From the NCBI GenBank assembly GCA_041690355.1, contig JAWLHK010000017.1:28475-92474 (forward strand): a stretch of 64,000 nt of DNA. The letters are read 5' to 3'. The notes beneath the pieces were generated by a model. It saw only the letters and a list, made by a program, of their open reading frames with translations. It was not told the origin of the DNA and made no database searches. Position numbers and translations under genes: made by a program. This DNA is from JAWLHK01 sp041690355 [NCBI: bacterium] (GTDB lineage Bacteria > J088 > JAWLBW01). Shown piece after piece: positions 44,416 to 53,763 of this stretch (the first letter of the stretch is position 1; every line of letters starts with the position of its first letter).

Positions 44416-45975
44416 ATGAGCATTCTCTCGACGCAACAGCTGCTGCAGCCGATCGATCTGGATGAGGCGCTGCGGGAACCGCTGCCGCAGAAATTCGTGC
44501 GCGGCCTTTCGGCACCCGACTTCTATTTCGCGCTTCAGGACGTGCGCGAAGATTCCCGCCGCGAGGCGCTCTCCCTCGCGCTCCCCGAGCAGGTGCAGGG
44601 GCTGTTCGATCTCGACGTGTGGACGGCGTCTGAAACCCTCGATCTGACTCGCGTGCGCGACTGGTTCGCCGGCCTGCTCGAGGCCATGCCCGAGGCGCGC
44701 GCCGCGATTCACCTGCGCCACCTCGACCCGGAGCTGCTCGTCGCCATCGTCGTGTCGGAGTACACGGTCGTACCCATCGGTCCCGATTACGAGCGCGACG
44801 CGCCCGAGGACGAGGCCGACTGGCAGAGCCCCGACGGCAAGTTCTGGCTCTGGCGGCGCGCAACCCCCATCGGTCCGCAGGCCGAGCCCGCCGCCAAAGT
44901 GCTCGAGCTGCTGTACCGGGAGGATCCCGAGCTGGCCTATCACGTGCTTCTCCAGGCCGCCAACGGCCTCTACAGCGAGATGGAAGAGCTGGCCCGCCAG
45001 TTCCGCGAGGCGCGGCTGAACGACATGGGCTTTCCCTCGCAGGAGACGGCCATCGATCTGTGGAACCCGCGCCGCCCCCGCCGGTTCGCGACCCCTGACA
45101 TCGAGCAGCCGCCCGTGTTTGCCGCCGGAACCGTGCTGCGGCGGATGCGACTGCGGGAGCAGATCGAAGGCCTGCCCGCCGAGCGGCAGGAGTCCATCGC
45201 GGCCGAGCTCATTCTGCTCGCGAACGGCGCGCTCATCGGCGAGCCCGAGGCCATGCGTGACCGCCAGACCGTGGACGAGACGCTCTCGGTCGTGGCCGGA
45301 TTTCTCGAGCTAGGGCTGGAGCTTCCCGAAGGGGCCGGGCTGCTCGCCACCGATCTCGTCCCCGTCTTCCAGCTCGGCCTGGGACGGGTGGCGCCGCTCG
45401 GACGCCGCGCCCGCGCGCTGATCGCCACCGGCGCGTTCGATCGCTGGGGCGAGCGGCTCACGCTGCTTACTTCTGCCGAGGCAGACTTTCTCCGGCGGTT
45501 GGCCGCGCCGCGTCCGCGCTTCTGCGATCCGGAGAGCGGCGACGTGGAGCCGTTCCGCACGGCCGAACAACTCGAAAAGGCTGAACGCCGGCTGACCGAA
45601 CTGGAGAGCGCAGCGGTGTTCTTCTTCGGGCCCGGCGGGCTCGCCGCGGCATCCTCGGCGTGGCTCGATGAAACGGTGCTCCCCCCGCGTGAAGAACGCA
45701 CGCTCGACACGCTTCTCGGGACGTACTTCGCGCGCCTGATCCTGCGCCAGCCGGCCGGCGTCGAGCCGATCGCAGAGAAGGACGTGCGCACGCTGCTGCG
45801 CAACCTCGAGAACCTGCGCGGTTTCAGGGAGGGGCTGCAGAAGCTGGCGGGCGCAGAGACCCCGCTCGGCGCGTGGATGCACCGGCACGCCGATCGCTGG
45901 ATTGACGATCTGCGCGGCGCCGCCGGCGACCCGCGCCTGGTCGCCACCGTGCTCTATCGCGCGGAAGGTGCGTGA
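44416..45975 (+). CDS. DUF6178-like protein
   Basis: 519 aa, cytoplasmic by composition, without signal or membrane helix. The opening (STQQLLQPIDLDEALREPLP...LSAPDFYFALQDV), LRHLDPELLVAIVVSEYTVVPIG and the later PETA-like LYREDPELAYHVLLQAANGLYSE...RNEARL-type helix recall the DUF6178 family common in deltaproteobacterial genomes; function unknown. TAGAAT ends 6 bases before the ATG and no ribosome site is present, so a leaderless transcript is likely. Its stop overlaps the rsmB GTG (GTGA). Confidence 0.6.
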   Translation: MSILSTQQLLQPIDLDEALREPLPQKFVRGLSAPDFYFALQDVREDSRREALSLALPEQVQGLFDLDVWTASETLDLTRVRDWFAGLLEAMPEARAAIHLRHLDPELLVAIVVSEYTVVPIGPDYERDAPEDEADWQSPDGKFWLWRRATPIGPQAEPAAKVLELLYREDPELAYHVLLQAANGLYSEMEELARQFREARLNDMGFPSQETAIDLWNPRRPRRFATPDIEQPPVFAAGTVLRRMRLREQIEGLPAERQESIAAELILLANGALIGEPEAMRDRQTVDETLSVVAGFLELGLELPEGAGLLATDLVPVFQLGLGRVAPLGRRARALIATGAFDRWGERLTLLTSAEADFLRRLAAPRPRFCDPESGDVEPFRTAEQLEKAERRLTELESAAVFFFGPGGLAAASSAWLDETVLPPREERTLDTLLGTYFARLILRQPAGVEPIAEKDVRTLLRNLENLRGFREGLQKLAGAETPLGAWMHRHADRWIDDLRGAAGDPRLVATVLYRAEGA

Positions 45976-47315
45976 ACGCGGCCCCGGAGCACAAGACCCT
46001 GCCGCTGGAGGTCGCCGCGCGCGACGGACGGGCGCGGCGGACGGTCGTGCGCATGCTGGCGGAGACGTCGGCCAACTGGGGCGCCGCCGAAAAGGCCGTC
46101 AACTTCATCGTGCGCCAGGAGACCGGGCTGCGCAGCACCGAGCGGCGCTTCGTCACCGAAACCACCTGGCGCATCCTGCGCCGCTGGACGCTGCTGCAGG
46201 AGCTTCGCAAGCGATTGCTGCCGGAGGCGGATCCGCACACGGCCGTCTACTTTCTCTATCTGGTGCTCGAGGCGGAACTTGATCCGGAGCTCGCCGCGGA
46301 ACGCCTTGCTGAGAGCGGCGTGAGCGCCGATCCTGCCGCGTGGGCGGAGGCGCGCGACGAACTGCTGGCCGCGCAGGAGGCGTACGTCGCCTTTGCGCTG
46401 CGCCACGGCCTCCAGCCGTGGTATGCGGAAAAAGTGCTGCAGGCCTACGGCGACGAAGCGGGTCCGCTCTTCGCGGCCATGAACGAGCGCGCGCCCGTGA
46501 CCGTCCGCGTGAACACCGCGCGCGCGACCCGCGACGAGATGCTCGCGCGCCTGGCCGAAGAGGGGGCGGCGGCAGAGCCCACGCGCTGGTCGCCCTGGGG
46601 GATTCGCATCGCGGGCAACGTGAACGTGAACGCGCTCCCCAGCTGGCGCGCCGGCCTGCTCGATCTGCAGGACGAGGGGAGCCAGCTGCTCGCGCTGCTC
46701 ACCGACGTGCGCGCGGGACAGCAGGTCGCCGACCTGTGTGCCGGGGGCGGGGGAAAACTGGTGGCAATGGCCGCCATGGCGGGGCCCGCGGGGAAGCTCG
46801 TCGCCATGGATGCCGATCCGCGACGGCTCGCGTCGGCGCTGCAGCGCATGGGGCGGCTCGGTTTTCAGCGCCCGGATGACATCCACCTCCCCCGCGATCC
46901 CAGGCAGGCCGAGCGCAGGCTCACGCCGCTTCGCGAGCGCTTCGACCGCGTTCTGGTCGACGCGCCCTGTTCGGGCACGGGGGCCTGGCGCCGGCATCCG
47001 GCCGAGCGCTGGCGACTGCGTCCCGAGCACATCGAAACGAATCTGCGCAAGCAACGCGAGATCCTCAACAACGCGGCCCCTCTCGTGGCACCCGGCGGGC
47101 GGCTCGTCTACGCCACCTGCTCCATCCTGCCCGAAGAGAACGAACGGCAGGCCGAGGCGTTTCTGCAGACGCATCCGCAATTCACGCCGGTCGATGCCGC
47201 GGCCTTGCTGCCCCACGGCGATGCGTTCGGCGTACTGGGCACCCCCTGGTTTCGTGCCCTCCCGCATCGGCACGGCACTGACGGCTTCTTCGCCGCGGTC
47301 TTTGCCCGCCGCTGA
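45972..47315 (+). CDS. rsmB: 16S rRNA (cytosine-967-C5)-methyltransferase
   Basis: 447 aa. N-terminal NusB-like RNA-binding half (about 20-160), then the m5C methyltransferase half: LQDEGSQLLALL, SAM site VADLCAGGGGKLVAMAAMAG, and the two catalytic cysteines in VDAPCSGTGAWRRHP and LVYATCSILPEEN. GTG start overlapping the previous stop. The domain order identifies RsmB rather than RsmF. Confidence 0.92.
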   Translation: MNAAPEHKTLPLEVAARDGRARRTVVRMLAETSANWGAAEKAVNFIVRQETGLRSTERRFVTETTWRILRRWTLLQELRKRLLPEADPHTAVYFLYLVLEAELDPELAAERLAESGVSADPAAWAEARDELLAAQEAYVAFALRHGLQPWYAEKVLQAYGDEAGPLFAAMNERAPVTVRVNTARATRDEMLARLAEEGAAAEPTRWSPWGIRIAGNVNVNALPSWRAGLLDLQDEGSQLLALLTDVRAGQQVADLCAGGGGKLVAMAAMAGPAGKLVAMDADPRRLASALQRMGRLGFQRPDDIHLPRDPRQAERRLTPLRERFDRVLVDAPCSGTGAWRRHPAERWRLRPEHIETNLRKQREILNNAAPLVAPGGRLVYATCSILPEENERQAEAFLQTHPQFTPVDAAALLPHGDAFGVLGTPWFRALPHRHGTDGFFAAVFARR

Positions 47316-47416
47316 ATACCGCCGGTTCGCCTGGGCCCGGCCGGGCCGAGCGCTCCGGGGGGCAGGGGGCAGCGGAATGGTCCCTCCGATGACAAAAAGG
47401 TAAAATAATCGCCGTC

Positions 47417-48109
47417 ATGGTGTTACGGCGTTTGCGTGACGAGGTGCGGGAGAAACGCATGCTCGTCGAGAGTTTTCTCGTGTTTCTCGGAGTGGCCGGG
47501 ATTCTCGTGCCCATCGAGTTTTCCTACTTCGCGCTGCAGGACTACCTCATCGCGGCGGGCGTTCCGGTAAACCACCCCGAGACGTGGCTGGACGCCCACA
47601 TCCCGTTCATTCCCGAATTCATCTGGCCCTACTGGGCTTACTTCGGCTTTCTCGGCGTGAGCGTCTGGCTTCCGCGTAACCGCCATGATCTTGCCCGGCT
47701 GGCCGGCGGGCTTCTTTTCGTGCACTTTCTCGGGTTCGCCTCCTACCTGCTCTATCCCACGGCCATGCAGCGCATCGACATTGCCTGCGAATCGCTGTCG
47801 TGCGGGATGGTCGGCGCCATGTATCTGCTTGATCCCGGCTACGGGCTGTTTCCCAGCCTGCACGCTGCGTGCTCGGTCTACGTGATCATGTGCGCCTTTG
47901 CCTATCGCAGCGGCATCCGCTGGTTCGTCGCCGTTTTCGGCATGTCCATCGTCTTCGCGACCGTGCTCGTCAAGCAGCACTATATCGTCGATGTCCCCGC
48001 CGGCATCGTTCTGGGGATTGCGGGCGGACGCGCGGCCTGGGCGATCGTCGATCGCTACTACGAACGTTTTGCAAGGCGCCCCCTTCCAGACGGCGCTCTG
48101 CTACAATGA
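47417..48109 (+). CDS. PAP2-family membrane phosphatase/transferase
   Basis: 230 aa with about six membrane segments. The PAP2 active-site blocks are GLFPSLHAACSVYVIMC (SxxHA) and VKQHYIVDVPAGIVLG (H-x-x-x-D); the first block (KxxxxxxRP) is not obvious, as in the inositolphosphotransferase-like subgroup. It would act on a lipid phosphate or transfer a head group. TAAAAT ends 10 bases before the ATG (possible leaderless start). Confidence 0.82.
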   Translation: MVLRRLRDEVREKRMLVESFLVFLGVAGILVPIEFSYFALQDYLIAAGVPVNHPETWLDAHIPFIPEFIWPYWAYFGFLGVSVWLPRNRHDLARLAGGLLFVHFLGFASYLLYPTAMQRIDIACESLSCGMVGAMYLLDPGYGLFPSLHAACSVYVIMCAFAYRSGIRWFVAVFGMSIVFATVLVKQHYIVDVPAGIVLGIAGGRAAWAIVDRYYERFARRPLPDGALLQ

Positions 48110-48113
48110 TGGC

Positions 48114-48536
48114 GTGAACGCGAGCGCTTTCATGCGTCGATGCGGCGTCTGGGCTCTGCTGACCGTATGGGTCACGGGGCCGGTGTCTACCGCGTTCGCG
48201 CTCCTCCAGGCCGCCGCCGTGCCCGCGGCGCCGGCGCTCGTCTGCCATTGCCCGCACCATGAATCCGCCGGCGAGCACGCGGGACATGCGGCGCACCCCC
48301 ACGGTGGCGCCGGCGCGGGCGCTGCATCCGCCGCCGGCCATCTTCCCGACGGCCCCGTGTGGGCTCCCTGCGATACCGCGGCCGACGGCGCGCCCGCCTG
48401 GGCGTCAACGCCGGTTCTGATGCCGCCGTCCACGCTACCCGTCCTCCCCGGATCAGAGCGGACTTTCCGTTCGATCGCGAAATCACAGTTCGCTTCCCGC
48501 GACCTGCTTCCCGACATCCCGCCTCCGCGCGGCTGA
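48114..48536 (+). CDS. His/Cys-rich exported protein, possible metal binder
   Basis: 140 aa from a GTG that follows a TACAAT box by 6 bases; a second ATG is six codons later. Hydrophobic N-terminus (RRCGVWALLTVWVTGPVSTAFAL) suggests export. Residues about 45-65 read CHCPHHESAGEHAGHAAHPH, a dense Cys/His cluster that could bind copper or a similar metal. The C-terminal part is Pro/Ala-rich. The next two genes encode a YtkA-like lipoprotein and an SCCGG-type barrel, which supports a shared metal-related role (inference). A 219-base gap follows with nothing recognisable except the next ribosome site. Confidence 0.6.
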   Translation: MNASAFMRRCGVWALLTVWVTGPVSTAFALLQAAAVPAAPALVCHCPHHESAGEHAGHAAHPHGGAGAGAASAAGHLPDGPVWAPCDTAADGAPAWASTPVLMPPSTLPVLPGSERTFRSIAKSQFASRDLLPDIPPPRG

Positions 48537-48755
48537 TCACTCCCCGTTCGTCGATCCCATTGTTACCCGGCGCAGCAGTCCCTCACGGGCGTGAAGGGCT
48601 GCGCGCACAGGCACCGTGCGTCTGCACGCCGGCCGCAGCCTTTCTGCGCGCTGGCGGAGACCGTGCGTCCTGTCTGCGGTCTCTGCATCGTGCGCAAGAA
48701 GTCCAGCGTGCCCGCAGGGACCGGTCTGCGTACCTTTTCGATTCAGGAGTGATCC

Positions 48756-49235
48756 ATGAGGACCCGTATTCTTTCTGTCACTTTCGTGCTCGCGCTCAGC
48801 GCCTGCGGCTCCGATTTCCCCCTACCTGCCGACGAAGCCTGCACGGCCACGGCCGGCGAAACCCACATCGCCGAAGCCGATGCTTCCCCTTCGGGCCATT
48901 CCGTCATGCTGCACGTCGTCGGCAGCACCTGCGTCGTCGCCGGCGACAACGTGCTGCGCCTCGTTCCCCGGAAAGAGGGCATGACCATGCATTCGGAATT
49001 CCGCCCGCAGTCCGACACCATGGCGGCCGAACACCCCATGATTACCGGGATATCGCTCACCATGCCCTCCATGGGGCACGGGCCGGCCGAAGAGCCGGTG
49101 ATTGATAAGGATGCGCACAATACCTTCACGGCCGCCTTTCAGATGCCGGGCGCGTGGCGCGCCGAAGTGACCTTCTACTTCCACGACATGACCGATGTCG
49201 CGCAGAAGGCGGTCTTCGACTTCACCGTGCACTGA
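48756..49235 (+). CDS. YtkA-like lipoprotein
   Basis: 159 aa. Signal MRTRILSVTFVLALSACGS (lipobox LSAC). The mature domain has MTMHSEFRPQSD, LTMPSMGHGPAEEPVI, NTFTAAFQMPGAWRAEVTFY, the Met/His pattern of YtkA-like domains, which look like small periplasmic copper-related beta-sandwich proteins. Several Met and His residues could be ligands. Ribosome site AGGAG. Its TGA overlaps the next ATG by one base. Confidence 0.75.
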   Translation: MRTRILSVTFVLALSACGSDFPLPADEACTATAGETHIAEADASPSGHSVMLHVVGSTCVVAGDNVLRLVPRKEGMTMHSEFRPQSDTMAAEHPMITGISLTMPSMGHGPAEEPVIDKDAHNTFTAAFQMPGAWRAEVTFYFHDMTDVAQKAVFDFTVH

Positions 49236-50143
49236 TGCGCAACGTCGCGGTATTTCTCACGGCGCTCCTCCTTGCGGGGGGCGCCGCACTTCCCCTTCCG
49301 GCTGCGGCGGCAAGCTGCTGTGGCGGCGCGGGGAATACCGATCTGTTCGGCCTGCCGAAGTGGCAGTCGGGCGTGGCCGGTTCGGCCGTGCAGATCGAAC
49401 ACACGACGGGGGTCCGTGATGCCGCAGGCCGGCAGGTGCAAGGGGGCCCGTGGCAGACGACCGATGTACGGGGCCTCGTGTCAGGGGCCTGGCGCGTGCA
49501 TGCCGACGGCCAGGCACATCTCACCATCCCCTGGGTTGCGCGCTCGGTGGATGCGGGCGCGCAGGCCGCACGGGGCAACGGCCTCGGCGATCTGGGCGCG
49601 CAGTACCGATACGAGTTCATGGACGAAGAGACCTGCTTCGCGCGGCCGGTCGAGAGCATGCGCTGGGACGAGGTGAAGCCGTCGATACACGGCCTCGTGC
49701 GCGCCACGGCGCCGACGGGCCGATCGGCGGCGCTCCGGGGCGACCCCCTCGGGGCGTCGATCACGGGGCGCGGCCTGTGGATTGCCGACGCCGGAATCGA
49801 GGCGACCAAGATCTGGGGCCGCTTCGGCAACAGCCTCGCGCTCACCGGCGGACGCCAGTGGGGCGCTACGTCATCTACCGCAGACGCCTGGCGGTGGGAA
49901 GCCGCAACGGGAGTCCTCTACTACTTCCGCTACCAGGGATCGGCGGGGATCTTTGTCGGCCATCGGCGCGAGATCGGCGACGTGGGGGTCGCCGTGCGCT
50001 CGACGACGCTTTCGCTCAACACGACCCACGTGGTGTGGACCGACTGGTGGCTTCGCGCCACGGCCGGTACGGCAGGCGTTCTCGAAGGCCGCAACACGCC
50101 GGTGACGTGGACGGGGGGCGTGGCCTTGGGGAAACTCTTTTAG
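49235..50143 (+). CDS. Outer-membrane transporter-like protein with N-terminal SCCGG motif
   Basis: 302 aa. Signal peptide to about residue 26 (LPAAA), then SCCGGAGNTD at the mature N-terminus, then long amphipathic strands (LTIPWVARSV, LGAQYRYEFMD, WEAATGVLYYFRYQGSAGIF) typical of a barrel. Proteins with a mature N-terminal SCCGG are seen beside copper-related genes; the cysteine pair could bind metal or be lipid-modified. Starts one base inside the YtkA-like gene's stop. A heptamer array begins at its own stop codon. Confidence 0.65.
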   Translation: MRNVAVFLTALLLAGGAALPLPAAAASCCGGAGNTDLFGLPKWQSGVAGSAVQIEHTTGVRDAAGRQVQGGPWQTTDVRGLVSGAWRVHADGQAHLTIPWVARSVDAGAQAARGNGLGDLGAQYRYEFMDEETCFARPVESMRWDEVKPSIHGLVRATAPTGRSAALRGDPLGASITGRGLWIADAGIEATKIWGRFGNSLALTGGRQWGATSSTADAWRWEAATGVLYYFRYQGSAGIFVGHRREIGDVGVAVRSTTLSLNTTHVVWTDWWLRATAGTAGVLEGRNTPVTWTGGVALGKLF

Positions 50144-50200
50144 AGTGACGAGTGACGAGTCAGGGCAATTGACGATTTACAATTGACGATTGACGATTTT
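50143..50200 (+). repeat. Heptanucleotide tandem repeats (GTGACGA then TTGACGA)
   Basis: Two GAGTGAC units start on the last base of the TAG stop of the barrel gene; after a short break come CAATTGA, CGATTTA, CAATTGA, CGATTGA and CGATTTT. Two families in tandem at one gene end. Confidence 0.9.
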
Positions 50201-50264
50201 CAGGAAAGGGTGCACGTCAGCGCCCGGACCGATGACTGGCGACTGTTGACTGGCGAAGCCGCCC

Positions 50265-51605
50265 TCAGAGAAACCGGGCGAGGTCGACGTTGCGCACTGC
50301 CGGGTCGACGGTGGCTACGATGCGGCGCGTGATGCCGCGCGCGCGGGCCTGATCGGTCGCCAGGTCGACGAGTTCCGGCTCGGTCAGGTAATTGCCGTGG
50401 GCGTCCATGATCACCTTGACCTGCGGCAGATCCTGGGCCTGCGGGTTGCTGGCGAACACCAGCGCGAGCTCGTTCGTGTTGAGGCGGACGAGAGAGCCGA
50501 CCGGGTACATGCCGAGCATCTTGATGAAGACGTCCAGGTATTCGGGATGCAGGGCTTTGGCCTTGAGGCGCTGCATGACGTCGATGGCCTCTTTCGGCTC
50601 GAAGCGCTTCTGGTACGGACGTAGCGTCGTCATCGAATCGTAGCAGTCGCCGACCGACGTAATCTCGGAGTATGGGAGCAGCGCCTTTTCCCACTTCGGA
50701 TATCCCGTGTGGTCATAGCGCACGTGATGCGTCAGGACACTGACGATGATCTCCTCGCGAATCGCCGAACCCATCTGTTTGAGAATGCGCGCGCTCTCGA
50801 CGGGGTGCGTCTGCATGAGTTTCCACTCTTCGTCGGTCAGCTTGCCCGGCTTGTTGATGACGCCGAGCGGAATGCGGCACTTGCCCACGTCATGCAGCAG
50901 CCCAGACAGCCCTGCGAGCATGGCGTCTTCCTGGCTGAATCCGAGCTCGGTCGCGAGTGCGAGCGAGAAGACGCCGACGTTCACCGAGTGGTTGAACGTG
51001 TAGTTGTCGTAATCGCTGAGCAGGGTGAGGCCCATGAGCGCGTCACGGTCTTCGAGGATGATGTCCTGCAGGCCTTTCGTGATCTCGAAGGCCCGCTCAC
51101 CCTTGGGCATGGCCCCGGTGCGGTCTTCCTTCATGATGTCGAGGATGAAGTTCTTGGCGTCGCTGTAGACCTTGCGGGCCTTCTCGCGGATGTCTTCGTC
51201 TTCGACGGTGATCTCGATGCGCGTGACCGACCGGCTCTTGAGAAACTCGCCGATATCCTTCCACGCGGCCATGGCGTCGGTGCCGGCGCTGAGCACCTCG
51301 ACCAGCACGGTCATCTCTTCTTCGGTCACCCCCCGGTGGATGACGATTTCGGAGATGCGCCGATCTTCGAGGGCCTCGCGCAGTTCGACGTGTACGGTCG
51401 CATCGTCATAAAAGGGCTCGCCCTCGAAGACGAGAACGTCTTCGACGATCGCCAGCGACAGCCGGCCGCGCTTCGTAAGCAGCGGCTTCAGAAGCTGGTG
51501 CGCACGGGTAACGGGCTGGGTTCGCGAGGGGTGCCGGGGCGGGTAGTAGTTCACCGCCTTGACGGCGCCCAGCAGGTTCATGAAAATCGGCTGTGCTTCT
51601 TTCAT
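50265..51605 (-). CDS. HD-GYP domain protein
   Basis: 446 aa. A helical N-terminal half of about 190 residues, then an HD-GYP phosphodiesterase-type domain: NHSVNVGVFSLALATELG, LLHDVGKCRIP (His238, Asp239), and HHVRYDHTGYP (293-303). The canonical HHExxDGxGYP has lost its Glu (Val here) and a Gly (His here), so cyclic-di-GMP hydrolysis is uncertain. No receiver domain. Its ATG overlaps the stop of the HEAT-repeat gene, so the two proteins are made together and may form a complex. Confidence 0.88.
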   Translation of the reverse strand: MKEAQPIFMNLLGAVKAVNYYPPRHPSRTQPVTRAHQLLKPLLTKRGRLSLAIVEDVLVFEGEPFYDDATVHVELREALEDRRISEIVIHRGVTEEEMTVLVEVLSAGTDAMAAWKDIGEFLKSRSVTRIEITVEDEDIREKARKVYSDAKNFILDIMKEDRTGAMPKGERAFEITKGLQDIILEDRDALMGLTLLSDYDNYTFNHSVNVGVFSLALATELGFSQEDAMLAGLSGLLHDVGKCRIPLGVINKPGKLTDEEWKLMQTHPVESARILKQMGSAIREEIIVSVLTHHVRYDHTGYPKWEKALLPYSEITSVGDCYDSMTTLRPYQKRFEPKEAIDVMQRLKAKALHPEYLDVFIKMLGMYPVGSLVRLNTNELALVFASNPQAQDLPQVKVIMDAHGNYLTEPELVDLATDQARARGITRRIVATVDPAVRNVDLARFL

Positions 51606-53146
51606 GAGGCCACCCCGTCTCCCGTGGCAATGCGTTCGAGCGCGATGCGCGCCGTGCCCTGCATCTCGATGTCTTCGTCTTCGAGCGCCTTGCGAAGCAG
51701 GGGCTCGGCCAGCTGCCCATAGTTTACCAGTGCCCGCAGCGCCGCGCGACGGACGCTCGTCTTTTTCTCCCGGCCCAGCAGGCCGCGCGGTTGAAAGACA
51801 TTCCGCAGGAGTTCGAAGCTCTCCGGCGCGGCCAGCTTGCCCAGGGCTTCGCAGGCGGCGGCGCGCACCTCTTCTTCGTCGGCCTTCCTGGCCAGCCGCT
51901 CGAGAAATACACGCCCTCCGGGCCAGCGCAGACCGCCGAAGAGCATCGCGAGCTGAATCTGGAGTTCGGGGCCGAAGCTTTCGCCCCGGGAGCGCAGCGT
52001 CTCGAGACCGGGCTCACCGCCGATGCGGCCGATGGTGCGCACTGCCTCTTTGGTGACGCGCGCGTCTGCGTAATCGAGATACGGGATGAGCTGTTCGAGC
52101 AGGGCGGGCTTGCCGATTTCGGCCAGAATCGCCAGCATGTTCCGTTTGACGAACCAGCGTTCATCCTCCAGCAGCTCCAGCGCAGGCGCGATCGCCTTTT
52201 CGCCGAAGGCAACAATCGCTGCGGTCAGGTTGCGGCGCGCGGCCCGGCCTTCGGCCTGGGTCAACTCGTAGAGCAGGAAGCGGATGGAGATCTTGCCGAT
52301 GTACTGCAGGAGCAGAATGAGCCGGTTGCGCTCGTCTTGCGAAGCGGTCTGCAGGTCCCGGATCTTCTCCAAAAGGACTTCCTTGGACGCCAGCGCGCGG
52401 ATGGCCCGCTCGGCGAACTCGCGGGGGGTGAGCCCCTTGTGGGAATCCGAGGAGAAGCGGAACAGGTAATCGACCGCAACGCCGACTTCGCGAAACTCGC
52501 CCGCCGCCGTCAGCACCTTCGACCGGTCGACGACCTCTTTGAGCAGCTGCATGAATTCGGCGCCGTCGCTGTCGATCATGTGCTGCAGCATCTCACGGAA
52601 GGCGATCTGCTCAGGGGTGAGGTCGAGGGTGTCTTCGGGGGTCCCTTCGACGATGTCTTCGTCGGCCCCATCCTCTTCTTCGAAGACTTCGTCTTCCAGA
52701 TCGCGAAGGCGGTTGAAATCGACCTCGTTGCAGAAAATCGAGCGCACGCCCAGGCGCGCGAGCGCGTCTTCCATTCCCCCCCGGCGGGCAAGCTCGTCCG
52801 GTTCGAGGCGGAAGGCTCGCGTGAAGGCGAGCAGCTCTTCGAGGGTGATGCCGCGCAGGAAAATCAGCTTTTTGACGCGGCGCCGGAAGAACTCGGCCGC
52901 CAAGGCCCGCAGCACCTGCTGCTGTCCGGTGAGAGGGCGGTCGTCCACCGTGATCTGCGTCTTCGTCACCGTGAATTCGAGCGAATCCGTGACGGTCAGC
53001 AGATTCTGGAAGTAACGCAGGGTGCGGGTGCCGCTCTGGGCCAGGGCCGGGTGATCCGGAGTGTAGAAGGAGGCCGCCCGCAGCATTTTGTGCAGTTCGA
53101 CAAGGCAGGCCTCGTAGACCTTATCCGGAGTGGCGGAGACAGGCAT
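51602..53146 (-). CDS. HEAT-repeat protein coupled to the HD-GYP gene
   Basis: 514 aa. The N-terminal 170 residues (MPVSATPDKVYEACLVELHKM...HPALAQSGTRTLRYFQNLL) resemble the N-terminus of the HD-GYP partner (YYPPRHPSRTQPV...), so both may share a sensory or assembly domain. An acidic linker (EEEDGADEDIVEGTPED) follows, then from about 300 on helical HEAT repeats (ELLEDERWFVKRNMLAILAE, LIPYLDYADARVTKEAVRTI, ARKADEEEVRAAACEAL, ALEDEDIEMQGTARIAL). The start is the ATG 9 bases after TACGAT, with TTGGTG 18 bases further upstream, a leaderless-type promoter. Confidence 0.8.
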   Translation of the reverse strand: MPVSATPDKVYEACLVELHKMLRAASFYTPDHPALAQSGTRTLRYFQNLLTVTDSLEFTVTKTQITVDDRPLTGQQQVLRALAAEFFRRRVKKLIFLRGITLEELLAFTRAFRLEPDELARRGGMEDALARLGVRSIFCNEVDFNRLRDLEDEVFEEEDGADEDIVEGTPEDTLDLTPEQIAFREMLQHMIDSDGAEFMQLLKEVVDRSKVLTAAGEFREVGVAVDYLFRFSSDSHKGLTPREFAERAIRALASKEVLLEKIRDLQTASQDERNRLILLLQYIGKISIRFLLYELTQAEGRAARRNLTAAIVAFGEKAIAPALELLEDERWFVKRNMLAILAEIGKPALLEQLIPYLDYADARVTKEAVRTIGRIGGEPGLETLRSRGESFGPELQIQLAMLFGGLRWPGGRVFLERLARKADEEEVRAAACEALGKLAAPESFELLRNVFQPRGLLGREKKTSVRRAALRALVNYGQLAEPLLRKALEDEDIEMQGTARIALERIATGDGVAS

Positions 53147-53338
53147 CCAGCCTAGATCGTAGCAGATTCGGCCGCCTGTCACCAAAGCGCGCCGCCGCGC
53201 CGGACCGCGGTCGGTCGAGGCTCACCCGGCAGGAATTCTTGTTCCCTACCCCCCACTCTGGCGATTGGACACCGAACGCATGCCATCGTCGCGGCTTCGG
53301 GCGGCGCAGACAATGACTCCATCCACAAGGAGAGGCAT

Positions 53339-53710
53339 ATGCATGCAAGAATGGTTACGACTTCGATGCCATCGGGAAAGGGCGACGAGGAGGCGCGCAT
53401 CTATCGCGAGATGGTCGATGGCGCCCGCGATGTCGAGGGGTTTCTCGGCGCGCTGCTGCTGACCGACGGAGAGGGTGGGAAATCGGTTTCCATCACGCTG
53501 TGGGAGAGCGAGCAGGCCATGCTGCACACCGAGGAATCGGGCTGGTGGCAGGCGCAGATCGACAAATTCAAGCACGTCATGGAGGGCGCACCGCAACGGG
53601 AGCACTTCAAGGTCGAGGTCGCCGGCTGGCCCGAAGCCGGGCGCGAGAAGTCCACCCAGGGAGATACCTCGGACGTCTCCGGCCTCTCGGATGTTCCGCC
53701 ACCGCCGTGA
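53339..53710 (+). CDS. Antibiotic-biosynthesis-monooxygenase-fold protein
   Basis: 123 aa. Residues 1-95 have the ferredoxin-like dimeric barrel pattern of ABM proteins: MHARMVTTSMPSGKGDEEAR, VDGARDVEGFLGALLLTD, GKSVSITLWESEQAMLHTEE. The tail is disordered and Pro-rich. Ribosome site AAGGAG is 10 bases upstream. It is divergent from the HEAT gene. Members range from monooxygenases to heme-degrading enzymes and many have no known activity. Confidence 0.72.
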   Translation: MHARMVTTSMPSGKGDEEARIYREMVDGARDVEGFLGALLLTDGEGGKSVSITLWESEQAMLHTEESGWWQAQIDKFKHVMEGAPQREHFKVEVAGWPEAGREKSTQGDTSDVSGLSDVPPPP

Positions 53711-53763
53711 AGGGCGGCCCCAATCGGGGGATGCGCGTGGATGGGGGCGATCCTCTGGGCCGT

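Noticed and set aside
43273-44943. 556-codon minus-strand frame across aroC
   Set aside because: Antisense to chorismate synthase; GC-rich third positions keep the opposite frame open.
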